This document shows, in pieces, positions 17,369 to 25,679 of a DNA stretch of 42,226 bases. Position numbers and translations under genes: made by a program. The stretch comes from WO2-35-19 sp964365465 (GTDB lineage Bacteria > Patescibacteriota > Minisyncoccia > Phycocordibacterales > WO2-35-19). Within the stretch, counting starts at the first letter, position 1. The number at the start of each line of letters is the position of its first letter. The stretch spans positions 1 through 42,226 of the forward strand of contig CAYIPT010000003.1 in assembly GCA_964365465.1 (NCBI GenBank), given 5' to 3'. Under the pieces are notes generated by a model. It ran no database searches. It saw only the letters and a list, made by a program, of their open reading frames with translations, and had not been told where the DNA came from.

Positions 17369-18322
17369 ATGAAAACAAAAGTTTTTGCAAGTGCGGCTAT
17401 GATCGCAGCTTTGATTGTTTTGGGGAGTCCGATATATTCGTTTGCCCAAACAACCGGAACCACAACCAGTGTTTCAAATCAGGTTCAAGCATTGCTTAAC
17501 CAAATAGAGAGTTTGCAGACGCAAATTCAAACACTCCAAGCTCTTCAGGGGCAAATTATAAAAGCGCAGGGAGAGGTAAGCCAATCGTTGAAGCTTATCC
17601 GCAGTTTGAGGCAGGGTATGAGTGGAGATGATGTCAAGGCCTTGCAAGCAATTTTGGCGGCCGATACCAGCATATATCCGGAAGGAATGATAACTGGTTT
17701 TTATGGCCGACTGACTTCAGAAGCGGTCAAAAGATTCCAAAAAAAGTATGGCATTGAAATGCTCGGTTTTGTGGGTCCCAAAACTATTAAAAAACTGAAT
17801 GAGGAAGTGGGTAAGCTATCACTTTCACAAGAGAATGATGACAATGATGAAGATAATGATGGAGATAAAAATGATAAAAAATTCTGTGCCAAAATTCCTC
17901 CGGGTCATCTAATAGCTCCCGGTTGGCTCAAGAAAAATAACAGTGTCAAACCCATCGTGCCCGAATGTCAAAAATTGCCAAAAGGCATAGAAGATAAATT
18001 GGATGATGATCGTGGCGCCATAACTGATACGACGGCACCTGTTATTTCCGGGGTGACTACTTCAAACCTCTTGGCTACTACTACCAATATTGTCTGGATC
18101 ACTAATGAAAAATCCAACAGCAAGGTCTGGTTTGGCACCACCACTCCGCTTAATTTAGGTCTACCGGCTTCTATAAGTTCGTCCGAGAAAGTCAAAGGTC
18201 ACAACCTATTGCTTTCCGGCTTGGCCACATCAACAACTTACTATTACATAGTAGGTTCATCTGACGAAAGGGGAAACACGGCGACATCAAGCCAAAACTT
18301 GTTCACCACTTTAGCAAACTAG
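17369..18322 (+). CDS. Secreted peptidoglycan-binding protein with FN3-like C-terminal domain
   Basis: The 317-residue protein has a signal peptide (about 1-27, ending SFAQ), a coiled-coil segment (35-70), and a PG_binding_1 domain (about 74-150) with LRQGMSGDDVKALQAIL, FYGRLTSEAVKRFQKKYG and VGPKTIKKLN. A strongly acidic Asp/Asn-rich linker (about 152-172) follows. The C-terminal 90 residues are FN3-like: ISGVTTSNLLATTTNIVWITNE and a SGLATSTTYYYIVGSSDERGN strand. It is probably bound to the cell wall and exposes an Ig-like domain. It is monocistronic, with its own promoter and terminator. Confidence 0.85.
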   Translation: MKTKVFASAAMIAALIVLGSPIYSFAQTTGTTTSVSNQVQALLNQIESLQTQIQTLQALQGQIIKAQGEVSQSLKLIRSLRQGMSGDDVKALQAILAADTSIYPEGMITGFYGRLTSEAVKRFQKKYGIEMLGFVGPKTIKKLNEEVGKLSLSQENDDNDEDNDGDKNDKKFCAKIPPGHLIAPGWLKKNNSVKPIVPECQKLPKGIEDKLDDDRGAITDTTAPVISGVTTSNLLATTTNIVWITNEKSNSKVWFGTTTPLNLGLPASISSSEKVKGHNLLLSGLATSTTYYYIVGSSDERGNTATSSQNLFTTLAN

Positions 18323-18352
18323 AAATTTCTTAATTTTCTGGTTCAAGCAAGC

Positions 18353-18378
18353 AAAAATCGCCAAACATGGCGATTTTT
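18353..18378 (+). terminator. Rho-independent terminator after the PG-binding protein gene
   Basis: A perfect 10-bp stem (AAAAATCGCC with GGCGATTTTT) closes a six-base loop and ends in a T-run. The A-run at the other side means it could work on both strands. Confidence 0.8.
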
Positions 18379-18381
18379 GAG

Positions 18382-18398
18382 TTATCCACTTATCCACA
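18382..18398 (+). promoter_or_regulatory. Two tandem DnaA-box-like 9-mers upstream of mraZ
   Basis: TTATCCACT (18382-18390) and TTATCCACA (18390-18398) overlap by one base; the second equals the DnaA consensus. A third, inverted copy (GTGGATAAC) is at 18457-18465. They flank the mraZ promoter. Confidence 0.55.
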
Positions 18399-18417
18399 GG
18401 GCAAAGTGGTGGACGGA

Positions 18418-18461
18418 TATAATGAGGTGGTATAAGATGGAATCAAGTGGGAAAAAGTGGA
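18418..18461 (+). promoter_or_regulatory. mraZ promoter and MraZ operator (four boxes, 10-bp period)
   Basis: A perfect TATAAT is at 18418-18423. Starting at 18427, 18437, 18447 and 18457 are four RTGGN boxes (GTGGT, ATGGA, GTGGG, GTGGA) with exact 10-bp spacing, the known pattern of MraZ binding sites. They cover the expected transcription start, which fits autorepression of the division cluster. Confidence 0.8.
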
Positions 18462-18474
18462 TAACTTTCTTTTT

Positions 18475-18912
18475 ATGCTCATCGGAGAATACACGCATAC
18501 CATAGACGACAAAAACAGAGTTTCTCTGCCGTCCAGGTTTCGTTCTCTGATGGGCAAGAAGATTGTAATTACGCCGGGTTTAGATCAGTGTTTGTTTGCT
18601 TTCACCATTAAGGAATGGGAAAAAATTGCGAGCAGGTTGTCGGAAAATTCTTCAGTCCTTTCCTCTGATATGCGAAGCTTCACCAGATATATGTTCGGCG
18701 GAGCCAGCGAAGTGGAAGTGGATAATATCGGACGAGTTTTGGTTCCGGATTTCCTGAGGGAGCGCGCCAATCTCAAAACCAAAGTGGTTTTGATAGGAGT
18801 GCAGAATCGGGTGGAAATATGGAACGAAAAATCGTGGACCGATTACAAGAAACAGGTGGAAAAGGGAGCCGATGGTTTGGCTGAAAAATTATCAGGCCTG
18901 GGCATCATGTAA
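18475..18912 (+). CDS. mraZ: Transcriptional regulator MraZ
   Basis: The 145-residue protein has two AbrB/SpoVT-like MraZ repeats: MLIGEYTHTIDDKNRVSLPSRFR at the start and VEVDNIGRVLVPDFLRERANL in the second half. By family knowledge it forms a ring that binds repeated TGGG-type boxes before its own gene and controls the dcw cluster; four such boxes are present here. The ATG at 18475 matches the family N-terminus; a GTG at 18457 is part of the last operator box and is rejected. rsmH follows after eight bases. Confidence 0.95.
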   Translation: MLIGEYTHTIDDKNRVSLPSRFRSLMGKKIVITPGLDQCLFAFTIKEWEKIASRLSENSSVLSSDMRSFTRYMFGGASEVEVDNIGRVLVPDFLRERANLKTKVVLIGVQNRVEIWNEKSWTDYKKQVEKGADGLAEKLSGLGIM

Positions 18913-18920
18913 TTGCAATT

Positions 18921-19826
18921 ATGGCCCACGAAAGTGTTCTTTTAAAAGAAGCAATAGATGGGCTTGAACTGGAAACGGGAGATGTCTATTTGGACGCGAC
19001 TGTCGGTTCCGGCGGACATTTAGAAGAGGTCTGGCTAAGAATGAAAGAAAGAGTGACGCTTTGCGGAATAGATGCGGATGAAATGTCCGTGGCTATAACC
19101 AAAGAGAAGTTGGATCTTTCAAAAGCCAAATCAAAACTGGCGGTGCTCAATTTTAGGAATATTGATCAAGCACCGGAAATCTTGGACATAAAAAATCCGA
19201 CCAAAATTTTATTTGATCTAGGTTGGAGTTCTGACCAGTTTGATGAGGGCGGAAGAGGATTTAGTTTTAAGAAAGACGAACCTCTACTGATGACTTTCAA
19301 AAGCAGGGTCAGTGAGGAAGATACTACCGCCTACGATGTGGTAAACCGATGGGAGGAGGAAAGTTTGGCCGATGTCATTTATGGATACGGCGAAGAAAAA
19401 TACGCCAGAAGAATCGCCAAGGCCATCGTTGAGACCAGAAAGAAAAAAAAGATTGGGACTTCGGGCGAGCTGGCGGAAATTGTAAAAAAAGCGGTGCCCA
19501 TATTTTACCGCTTTGGCAGAATTCATCCAGCCACCAGAACCTTTCAAGCTATCAGGATAGCGGTCAATGATGAATTGCGGGCTCTGAAAGAAGGTATCAA
19601 AAAGGGGTTTGATATTTTGAAAGAGGGTGGGAGGATAGCCGTGATTTCATTTCATAGCTTGGAAGACAGGATAGTTAAAAATTTTTTTAAATCGCTAGTA
19701 GCTGAAAATAAGGGAGAAATTATAAATAAAAAGCCCATCATACCAAGCGAAGATGAAATAAAAAAGAATCCAAGATCAAGAAGCGCCAAGCTAAGAATCC
19801 TTCGAAAATCTCATGATAAATTATAA
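18921..19826 (+). CDS. rsmH: 16S rRNA (cytosine-N4)-methyltransferase
   Basis: The 301-residue protein matches RsmH/MraW: HESVLLKEAIDGL at the start, the SAM-binding motif YLDATVGSGGHLEEV, the DLGWSSDQFDEGGRGFSF motif, RIHPATRTFQAIRIAVNDEL and VISFHSLEDRIVKNFF. It methylates C1402 of 16S rRNA (E. coli numbering). Position after mraZ and before ftsL/ftsI is the classical start of the dcw cluster. Confidence 0.96.
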   Translation: MAHESVLLKEAIDGLELETGDVYLDATVGSGGHLEEVWLRMKERVTLCGIDADEMSVAITKEKLDLSKAKSKLAVLNFRNIDQAPEILDIKNPTKILFDLGWSSDQFDEGGRGFSFKKDEPLLMTFKSRVSEEDTTAYDVVNRWEEESLADVIYGYGEEKYARRIAKAIVETRKKKKIGTSGELAEIVKKAVPIFYRFGRIHPATRTFQAIRIAVNDELRALKEGIKKGFDILKEGGRIAVISFHSLEDRIVKNFFKSLVAENKGEIINKKPIIPSEDEIKKNPRSRSAKLRILRKSHDKL

Positions 19827-19835
19827 AAAAATAAG

Positions 19836-20162
19836 ATGACTAATTTGATAAAACAAAAAACAGAAGTGTTGATAATGGGTAAGCTTATCAATTATATACT
19901 TTTGGTTTTTATATTTGCCGCCGCTCTCTTCTATGTATATTTTGCAAACACCGCCATTCGTACAGTTACTCTTTTGGAAAAAACTAAAAAAGAAATGAGA
20001 TCTCTAAGTGTGGAGGTGAGCGAAATGGAATCCAAACGGCTTTCTGTGGAAGACGAAATAAATGCGACCAAAGCGGAGCAATTGGGTTTTGTGGCGGTGG
20101 ACCATCCGACTTTTATAATGAAGAGTTCTCAAAAAGCTTCCCTTTCTCTTAAAACAGATTAA
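19836..20162 (+). CDS. ftsL: FtsL-like division protein
   Basis: The 108-residue protein has a short cytoplasmic segment, one membrane helix (about 18-38), then a coiled coil (about 45-85) containing EKTKKEMRSLSVEVSEMESK and a Leu/Phe-rich tail. Topology and position between rsmH and ftsI are typical of FtsL, which joins FtsB and FtsQ and activates septal synthesis. Sequence conservation in this family is low, so the call depends on context. A second in-frame ATG at 19875, immediately before the membrane segment, is a possible start. Confidence 0.75.
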   Translation: MTNLIKQKTEVLIMGKLINYILLVFIFAAALFYVYFANTAIRTVTLLEKTKKEMRSLSVEVSEMESKRLSVEDEINATKAEQLGFVAVDHPTFIMKSSQKASLSLKTD

Positions 20163-20171
20163 AATATATAA

Positions 20172-21878
20172 ATGAACGGAAGAATTCGTTTTATATCTGT
20201 TATCATAATTTTGTTGGCGTTGATTATGTCTGTCCGCCTGTATTTTGTCCAGGTTGTGTATGGAAAATTATTTGCTTCCGACGCTGAAAGGCAAAATATA
20301 AACGAGAATACAATTTTATATAACAGAGGGGATATTTATTTTCAAAGCCAAGCGGGGGAAAATGTGCCAGCGGCTATTTCCAGGTCCGGTTTTACTGTTG
20401 CCATTAATCCCCAGATTATAAAAGATTCAGAAGAAATTTATAAAAATTTAAGCCAAGTTCTAGTTTTGGATAAAACGGAATTTTTAAGCAAAGCCGAAAA
20501 GAAAGACGCCAAGTATGAAGAAATCGTAAAACACCTAAATATCGAAACAGCCGATAAAATAAAAACCCTGAATATTTACGGAGTAACCGTATCGACCGAT
20601 AAATGGCGTTTTTATCCCGGCAATAAGCTGGCTTCCCATGTTATCGGTTTTGTGGCTTACAATGAAAATGAACTGGCTGGCCGTTACGGTTTGGAAAGAT
20701 ATTATGAAGATGTTTTGAAAAGAGATCCTGCCAAGGCCTACAATAATTTTTTTACCGATTTTTTTTCAAATGTTAAGGATTCAATAAGCAGCGACCCGCA
20801 GGGAGAGGGAGATATAATAACTTCTATTGAACCATCCACCCAGCTTTTTCTTGAAAACGAACTCCAAAGTGTCAGAGAAAAATGGAGTAGCGACGGAGCC
20901 GGAGGAATAATAATTGATCCGACCAACGGGGAAATAACGGCTATGGCTTGGAATCCTTCTTTTGATCTGAATAATTTTAAAGAAAGCGATGTCAATTTTT
21001 TTGATAATCCGATCGTGGAGGGAGTTTACGAAATGGGTTCTATCATAAAACCTTTAACAATGGTCTCCGGCATTGATTCCGGCACTATCTCGGCCTCCAG
21101 CACTTATTATGATGCCGGCTTTTTATTTTTAAATAACAAACGAATTTCCAACTATGACAATAAAGGCCGAGGTACCGTCAATATGCAGGAGGTTCTGAAT
21201 CAATCTCTCAACACCGGCGCCGCCTTCGTGGCTCTGAAAATGGGCAATGAAAAATTTTCATCATATATAAAAAGTTTTGGCATTGGCACCGAAACTGGCA
21301 TTGACTTGCCGAATGAGGGCCGAGGTCTTATTAAAAATTTGGATAGCGCCAGGGAAATAGAAATGGCAACAGCCGCCTACGGGCAAGGAGTGGCTTTTAC
21401 TCCCATTGCTACCGTCAGGGCCCTTTCTGTTTTGGCCAACGGAGGCACTTTGATAACTCCCCATATAGTTAAAAAAATAGAGTATCAAAACGGCCTCTCC
21501 AAAAAAATATTCTTTGATCCAGGAAAACAAGTTATAAAAAAAGAAACTTCGGAAGAAATAACCAGAATGCTGGTTAATGTTGTTGACAAAGCTCTGAGGA
21601 ACGGAACCGCTAAAATTCCCGGCTACTCGGTGGCCGCTAAAACAGGCACTGCCCAGATGACAGAAGAGGGCAAAGTTGGCGGTTATGTGGAAGGAAAATA
21701 TTTACATTCTTTCTTCGGTTATTTTCCCGCTTACCAACCAAAATTTTTGGTCTTCCTTTTTCATATTTATCCTAAAAATGTCCAATATGCTTCTGAAACC
21801 TTGACCGATCCCTTCCTTAACATAACCAAATTTCTCATCAACTATTACCAAATTCCTCCCGACCGGCCGGAAAATTAA
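20172..21878 (+). CDS. ftsI: Septal penicillin-binding protein FtsI (PBP3)
   Basis: The 568-residue class B PBP starts with one membrane helix (about 6-27) and has a PBP dimer domain with SRSGFTVAINPQ and SHVIGFVAYNENELAGRYGLERYYE. The transpeptidase motifs are SIIK (YEMGSIIKPL, near 290), SLN (NQSLNTGAAF) and KTG (AAKTGTAQM, near 490). By family knowledge it crosslinks septal peptidoglycan with FtsW. The APRG-like start of the dimer domain reads LYNRGDIYF. It ends the division cluster here; no murE, mraY or ftsW follows. Confidence 0.93.
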   Translation: MNGRIRFISVIIILLALIMSVRLYFVQVVYGKLFASDAERQNINENTILYNRGDIYFQSQAGENVPAAISRSGFTVAINPQIIKDSEEIYKNLSQVLVLDKTEFLSKAEKKDAKYEEIVKHLNIETADKIKTLNIYGVTVSTDKWRFYPGNKLASHVIGFVAYNENELAGRYGLERYYEDVLKRDPAKAYNNFFTDFFSNVKDSISSDPQGEGDIITSIEPSTQLFLENELQSVREKWSSDGAGGIIIDPTNGEITAMAWNPSFDLNNFKESDVNFFDNPIVEGVYEMGSIIKPLTMVSGIDSGTISASSTYYDAGFLFLNNKRISNYDNKGRGTVNMQEVLNQSLNTGAAFVALKMGNEKFSSYIKSFGIGTETGIDLPNEGRGLIKNLDSAREIEMATAAYGQGVAFTPIATVRALSVLANGGTLITPHIVKKIEYQNGLSKKIFFDPGKQVIKKETSEEITRMLVNVVDKALRNGTAKIPGYSVAAKTGTAQMTEEGKVGGYVEGKYLHSFFGYFPAYQPKFLVFLFHIYPKNVQYASETLTDPFLNITKFLINYYQIPPDRPEN

Positions 21879-21903
21879 AAAGTATAAAATGAAAATTTTG
21901 TGT

Positions 21904-21909
21904 TATATT
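21904..21909 (+). promoter_or_regulatory. -10 element of the tRNA-Glu gene
   Basis: TATATT sits nine bases before the mature 5' end of the tRNA. No clear -35 element is seen. Confidence 0.4.
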
Positions 21910-21918
21910 TTACCAATA

Positions 21919-21990
21919 GGCCTCATCGTCTAACGGTTAGGACATTGCCTTCTCAAGGCAAGAATCGGGGTCCGATTCCCCGTGAGGTCA
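21919..21990 (+). tRNA. tRNA-Glu (anticodon CTC)
   Basis: The 72-base cloverleaf has acceptor strands GGCCTCA/TGAGGTC, an anticodon stem TTGCC/GGCAA with loop TTCTCAA (anticodon CTC at 21952-21954), and a T stem CGGGG/CCCCG. The discriminator is A and CCA is not encoded. A T-run follows directly and may end transcription. Confidence 0.95.
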
Positions 21991-22020
21991 TTTTTTCAAA
22001 TTACACCACACTTCTTAAAA

Positions 22021-22039
22021 CTCAAAGGGCGCCTTTGAG
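22021..22039. repeat. Single 19-bp palindromic element
   Basis: CTCAAAGGGCGCCTTTGAG is a near-perfect palindrome of the same AAAGG-NNN-CCTTT type as the arms at 7349-7402 and 39742-39762. It lies alone in the spacer after tRNA-Glu. Confidence 0.65.
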
Positions 22040-22116
22040 ATTCTTTATACACAGATGCTATTTCATTACAAAAAATCCGTTGTATAATTTAACCATTAAT
22101 AATTAATAATAATTTT

Positions 22117-22329
22117 ATGAAAAAAGTAGCGCATTGGCTTTTGGTAGTTGGGGGCCTGAACTGGCTCCTAGTCGGTCTTTTGAGTTGGGACATAGGGGAA
22201 TTGTTTGGTGGGCAAGGGGAGATTATTTCAAGGATTATTTATGTTCTTGTTGGTCTTTCCGCTTTTGTCTGTTTGAAAGAATCTTGCTGCGGTCATGATC
22301 ACTCCGCGCCCTCTTCTCCTCAGATGTAA
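22117..22329 (+). CDS. DUF378 family small membrane protein
   Basis: The 70-residue protein has two hydrophobic helices (about 6-24 and 35-54) and the DUF378 signature WLLVVGGLNWLLVGLLSWD, with an RIIYVLVGLSAFV second helix. The C-terminus has CCGHDHS, a possible metal-binding tail. The family's function is unknown. A TATAAT at 22083-22088 gives a short AT-rich leader. It appears monocistronic. Confidence 0.9.
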   Translation: MKKVAHWLLVVGGLNWLLVGLLSWDIGELFGGQGEIISRIIYVLVGLSAFVCLKESCCGHDHSAPSSPQM

Positions 22330-22349
22330 TTTTTTCCTCGAGTTAATTC

Positions 22350-22553
22350 TAACTCCCCAAACCTAACCCCCTAAATCCCCCTTAATTTAAGGGGGAACTT
22401 ATAGAGTGCTTCGCACACTTTTTATTTAAAAAAGAAAGCTGCCCATTTCTAGACAGCCTGGGATTATACTCGATTTAATCTTCTGTATATTTTTTCTAGC
22501 ACCATAGCCTATCCACAAATCCCCTCTTAATTTAAGAGGGGTTTGGGGAGTTA
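22350..22553. mobile_element. MITE-like element with 14-bp perfect terminal inverted repeats
   Basis: TAACTCCCCAAACC (22350-22363) is exactly complementary to GGTTTGGGGAGTTA (22540-22553). Just inside each end is another palindrome: CCCCCTTAATTTAAGGGGG at left and CCCCTCTTAATTTAAGAGGGG-type at right. The 204-bp element contains no credible gene. Its right end supplies the region of the promoter for the next gene. Confidence 0.6.
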
Positions 22554-22562
22554 TGTTATAAT
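22554..22562 (+). promoter_or_regulatory. Extended -10 for the leaderless VirD4/TraG-like gene
   Basis: TGTTATAAT ends eight bases before the ATG at 22571 and abuts the end of the MITE-like element. The transcript would start at or next to the start codon. Confidence 0.55.
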
Positions 22563-22570
22563 TAAATAAA

Positions 22571-25318
22571 ATGGAATTTCCTCTGCCAAAAACTCCTTTC
22601 AAAAACACGGAAGATGAGATAACTCATTTGCGCCGTTTAATTGCCGAAAAGGAAAGAGCGCTGGAAAATATAGGCCTTAAAAAAGAATCTCTAGCGCCAA
22701 CCAGAGAAACTTTGGCGGAATATAAAACAGTGCCGGCCGGCGCGACTCTTCATCCGGAATATGAAATAAAAAAAGAAGAATTAGAAAAAATAGTCCTTAA
22801 ACTTTTTCCCGAAGAACATGATAAGCAAATCTCGGAGCTGGTTTTGCTGGCCAAAGAAAAAGGCATAAAAAATGCCCTTTCAGTGGTTGAAAAAATGGCA
22901 AATTTTCATATTACGGATGATTTTCACAGATTTATGGCCGAATATTTAAAAGAAGGATTCACCATACCGGGGCTGAATGTAAAAGAAAAAATTTCAAAGG
23001 GGCTCAATATGGCTTTGTATGAAATTTTAATACAGGAGGAAAGTGAAAAAGATAATATTAAAAATACTTTGGAAGAGGTGATTTCGGGCATGGAGCAATT
23101 TTATGCCGGTATGCTTTCCATTGCCGATTCGGATAAGCGCGAAGAAAGCTGGATGTCTTTGGAAATTGCCAATGCCAATTTTTCCCAAGAAATAGTTTTT
23201 TACGCAGCCGTGCCGAGCGCCCGCAAAAATCTTTTTGAAAAGCAAATTTTATCAATTTTTCATAACGCCAAAATTGCAGAAAAACCGGATGATTATAATA
23301 TTTTCAACGAAACCGGTCACACTGCCGGCGTCCGCGCCTCTTTTACAAAAAACCCCATTTATCCCCTGAAGACCTATGAAAGTTTTATGCACGATCCTCT
23401 CAATGTCATTCTTTCTTCATTTTCAAAAGTGAATAGAGACGGCGAAGGAGCCGCCATCCAGCTTATTTGGTCGCCGGCAGGAGAAAAATATGTCAAAAGA
23501 TACAAGAGCGCTTTGGATAAAATCCAAAAGGGCGCGCCTCTCAAAGAGGCCATAGACATACCCGATAGCATATCGGGAGAAGTTCTGCATACTTTCAAAG
23601 ATCTTTTCTCGTCTTCCAAAAAGAAAGACGAAAAGGGGGAAGAGAAAAAATCGGAACCCATTGATCAGGGAGCGGTAGAAGAAATAAAAAATAAAATCTC
23701 GGCGCCCATAGTATTATGCAATTTGCGTTTGCTGGCATCATCCGGCACCAAAGAGGAAGCGGAAGAAATATTAAGTTCCCTTAAATCAAGCTTCAATCAG
23801 TTTGATAACACTCTAGGCAACGCCTTAGAGTGGAAAAAAGAAGAAAAGGGGGGATTGAGAAATTTGGTCAGAAATTTCAGTTTCCGCATTTTTGACAATA
23901 ATAACGCTTTGCCAATGAATTTGAGAGAAGTCACTTCCATTATGCATTTTCACACCAAAGCGCTCTCTGCTTCCGAGGGTTTGCGTCAATCAAGGTCGGC
24001 AACCGCGCCAGCGCCTCTTGATATTGCCAAAGAAGGAATTTTGCTTGGCGTAAACAACCACAAAAATATAAATACAGAAATAAGAATGTCGGAAGACGGC
24101 GATCGCCTCAGACATTTTTATTGCATAGGCCAGACTGGCACCGGTAAAACCTCTTTGATTAGAGAAATGATAATTCAAGATATGAAAATGGGTCATGGAG
24201 TTTGTATGATTGACCCGCATGGCTCCGACCTTCAGCAGGTAATGGCCAATGTGCCGCCAGAGCGCTTTGACGATGTCATTTATTTTGATCCAGCTTACAC
24301 GGCGCGGCCTATGGCTCTCAATATGCTTGAATATGACGAAAATTTTCCGGAACAAAAGACATTTGTGGTTAATGAGCTTTTCAGCATTTTCAGAAAACTT
24401 TATGGCGCTATACCGGAATCAATGGGTCCCGCTTTTGAGCAATATTTCAGAAACTCGGCTCTTCTGGTGATGGATGATCCGACCTCGGGCAACACTTTGG
24501 TTGATATGTCTCGGGTTCTTTCAAATAAGCCATACAGAGACCTTAAAATATCAAAATGCAAAAATCCTCTGGTTAAGCAGTTTTGGGTCAATGCCGAAAA
24601 AACCACGGGCGAACAGGGTTTGGCCAATTATGTCCAATATGTAACCAATAAATTTGATGTCTTCCTGGCCAACGATATTATGCGGCCGGTTATTGCCCAG
24701 GAAAAATCATCCTTCAATTTTCGCGACATTATGGATAACAAAAAAATACTTTTGGTTAATCTTTCCAAGGGGCGGCTGGGAGATATAAACGCCAATCTTA
24801 TCGGTTTGGTTTTGGTTGGCAAAATTCTTATCGCCGCTCTTTCGCGCACCGATTCCTTCGGCAAGGACTTTCCGCCTTTTTATTTATACATAGATGAATT
24901 TCACAATATAACCACCGATTCCATTTCCACCATTCTTTCCGAAGCAAGAAAATATAAACTTTCTCTTATAATTGCCCATCAATTTATTGCCCAACTGGAA
25001 GAGGGGATTAAAAATTCGGTTTTTGGCAATGTCGGTTCAATTTGCGCTTTTAGAGTGGGCGCCGAGGACTCCGAAGTTTTGGAAAGTCAATTTGCTCCCG
25101 TTTTTTCCGCCAGTGATTTGATGAATATAGACAATCTTAACGCTTATTTGCGGCTTATGGTAAATGGCAAACCGGCAAAACCTTTTAATATAAAAATACC
25201 TCCATGGTCGCAAGGGAACAGCGAACAAGTAGAAAAACTGAAAGAGATGTCTTATATAAAATACGGCAAACCCCGCGAGGAAGTTGAAAAACTTATTTTG
25301 GAGAAATATAAAATATAA
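22571..25318 (+). CDS. VirD4/TraG-like P-loop ATPase (conjugative coupling-type, DUF87-related)
   Basis: The 915-residue protein has an N-terminal 450-residue region without a recognised fold, then a HerA/VirD4-type ATPase. Walker A is GQTGTGKTS near residue 520, followed by MIDPHGSD; Walker B is FYLYIDEFHN near 773, followed by LSEARKYKLSLIIAHQF, the arginine-finger-side motif of TraG/TraD proteins. By family knowledge such hexameric ATPases move DNA or protein through a membrane. No transmembrane segment is evident, and no type IV secretion partners lie nearby, so the substrate is unknown. A palindrome at 23561-23577 is translated in frame (IPDSISGE). Confidence 0.85.
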   Translation: MEFPLPKTPFKNTEDEITHLRRLIAEKERALENIGLKKESLAPTRETLAEYKTVPAGATLHPEYEIKKEELEKIVLKLFPEEHDKQISELVLLAKEKGIKNALSVVEKMANFHITDDFHRFMAEYLKEGFTIPGLNVKEKISKGLNMALYEILIQEESEKDNIKNTLEEVISGMEQFYAGMLSIADSDKREESWMSLEIANANFSQEIVFYAAVPSARKNLFEKQILSIFHNAKIAEKPDDYNIFNETGHTAGVRASFTKNPIYPLKTYESFMHDPLNVILSSFSKVNRDGEGAAIQLIWSPAGEKYVKRYKSALDKIQKGAPLKEAIDIPDSISGEVLHTFKDLFSSSKKKDEKGEEKKSEPIDQGAVEEIKNKISAPIVLCNLRLLASSGTKEEAEEILSSLKSSFNQFDNTLGNALEWKKEEKGGLRNLVRNFSFRIFDNNNALPMNLREVTSIMHFHTKALSASEGLRQSRSATAPAPLDIAKEGILLGVNNHKNINTEIRMSEDGDRLRHFYCIGQTGTGKTSLIREMIIQDMKMGHGVCMIDPHGSDLQQVMANVPPERFDDVIYFDPAYTARPMALNMLEYDENFPEQKTFVVNELFSIFRKLYGAIPESMGPAFEQYFRNSALLVMDDPTSGNTLVDMSRVLSNKPYRDLKISKCKNPLVKQFWVNAEKTTGEQGLANYVQYVTNKFDVFLANDIMRPVIAQEKSSFNFRDIMDNKKILLVNLSKGRLGDINANLIGLVLVGKILIAALSRTDSFGKDFPPFYLYIDEFHNITTDSISTILSEARKYKLSLIIAHQFIAQLEEGIKNSVFGNVGSICAFRVGAEDSEVLESQFAPVFSASDLMNIDNLNAYLRLMVNGKPAKPFNIKIPPWSQGNSEQVEKLKEMSYIKYGKPREEVEKLILEKYKI
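23561..23577. repeat. 17-bp perfect palindrome inside the VirD4/TraG-like gene
   Basis: CCCGATA-GCA-TATCGGG is read in frame in a variable linker of the ATPase. The CCCGAT/ATCGGG ends match those of the larger palindromic element at 25680-25749. Confidence 0.5.
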
Positions 25319-25324
25319 AAAACG

Positions 25325-25351
25325 CCCGGCTAGCGAACGATGCTAGCCGGG
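25325..25351 (-). terminator. Rho-independent terminator for the minus-strand small gene
   Basis: A perfect 10-bp stem (CCCGGCTAGC with GCTAGCCGGG) and seven-base loop are followed, on the minus strand, by GCG and six T. On the plus strand there is no T-run. The stop codon of the 79-codon gene lies inside the stem. It may also help end the converging ATPase message. Confidence 0.75.
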
Positions 25352-25569
25352 GTAGAGCGATGAATATTGGGCAGAACAAGCTGATTGGGGTGCTTTTCTC
25401 TCCGCGCCCTCAAGATGCTCCCCACTCCGATCCTGACTTGGTGAAATAGTTCAGGGTCAAAATCTGACTTGCGGAACGCTATGCCGAATGCATTCCCAAA
25501 GCCAACCCCTGTTCTCACCAGCTCAGCAACGGAATTAGACAAAGAGAATAACTCTTTTTCGTAATCCAT
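25330..25569 (-). CDS. Hypothetical 79-residue protein with strong promoter and terminator
   Basis: I do not recognise this protein. It is mainly hydrophilic with a central Gly-rich GVGFGNAFGIAF stretch and a basic C-terminal third; no signal peptide or Cys motif is seen. Support for a real transcript is good: a near-ideal promoter before it, an ATG at 25569, and an intrinsic terminator whose stem includes the stop codon. Base composition is richer in GC than neighbouring genes. Because the terminator overlaps the coding end, the locus might instead produce a small regulatory RNA of about 250 bases. Confidence 0.55.
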   Translation of the reverse strand: MDYEKELFSLSNSVAELVRTGVGFGNAFGIAFRKSDFDPELFHQVRIGVGSILRARREKHPNQLVLPNIHRSTPASIVR

Positions 25570-25580
25570 ATCTACTTTCT

Positions 25581-25608
25581 ATTATACCATATCAACATTT
25601 TCTGTCAA
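25581..25608 (-). promoter_or_regulatory. Sigma70-type promoter for the 79-residue gene
   Basis: On the minus strand TTGACA (25608-25603) and TATAAT (25586-25581) are separated by 16 bases, with TGG before the -10 (extended type). Both hexamers are perfect consensus. Confidence 0.8.
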
Positions 25609-25679
25609 ATAGAAATGTGGATAACTCGCTACTAAACGCTGAGCGTCTAGTATAAAATAAAGACAGGTTTTATTATTAA

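Noticed and set aside
18382..18465. Replication origin
   Set aside because: DnaA boxes alone are not enough; no dnaA/dnaN neighbour or clear AT-rich unwinding region is present.
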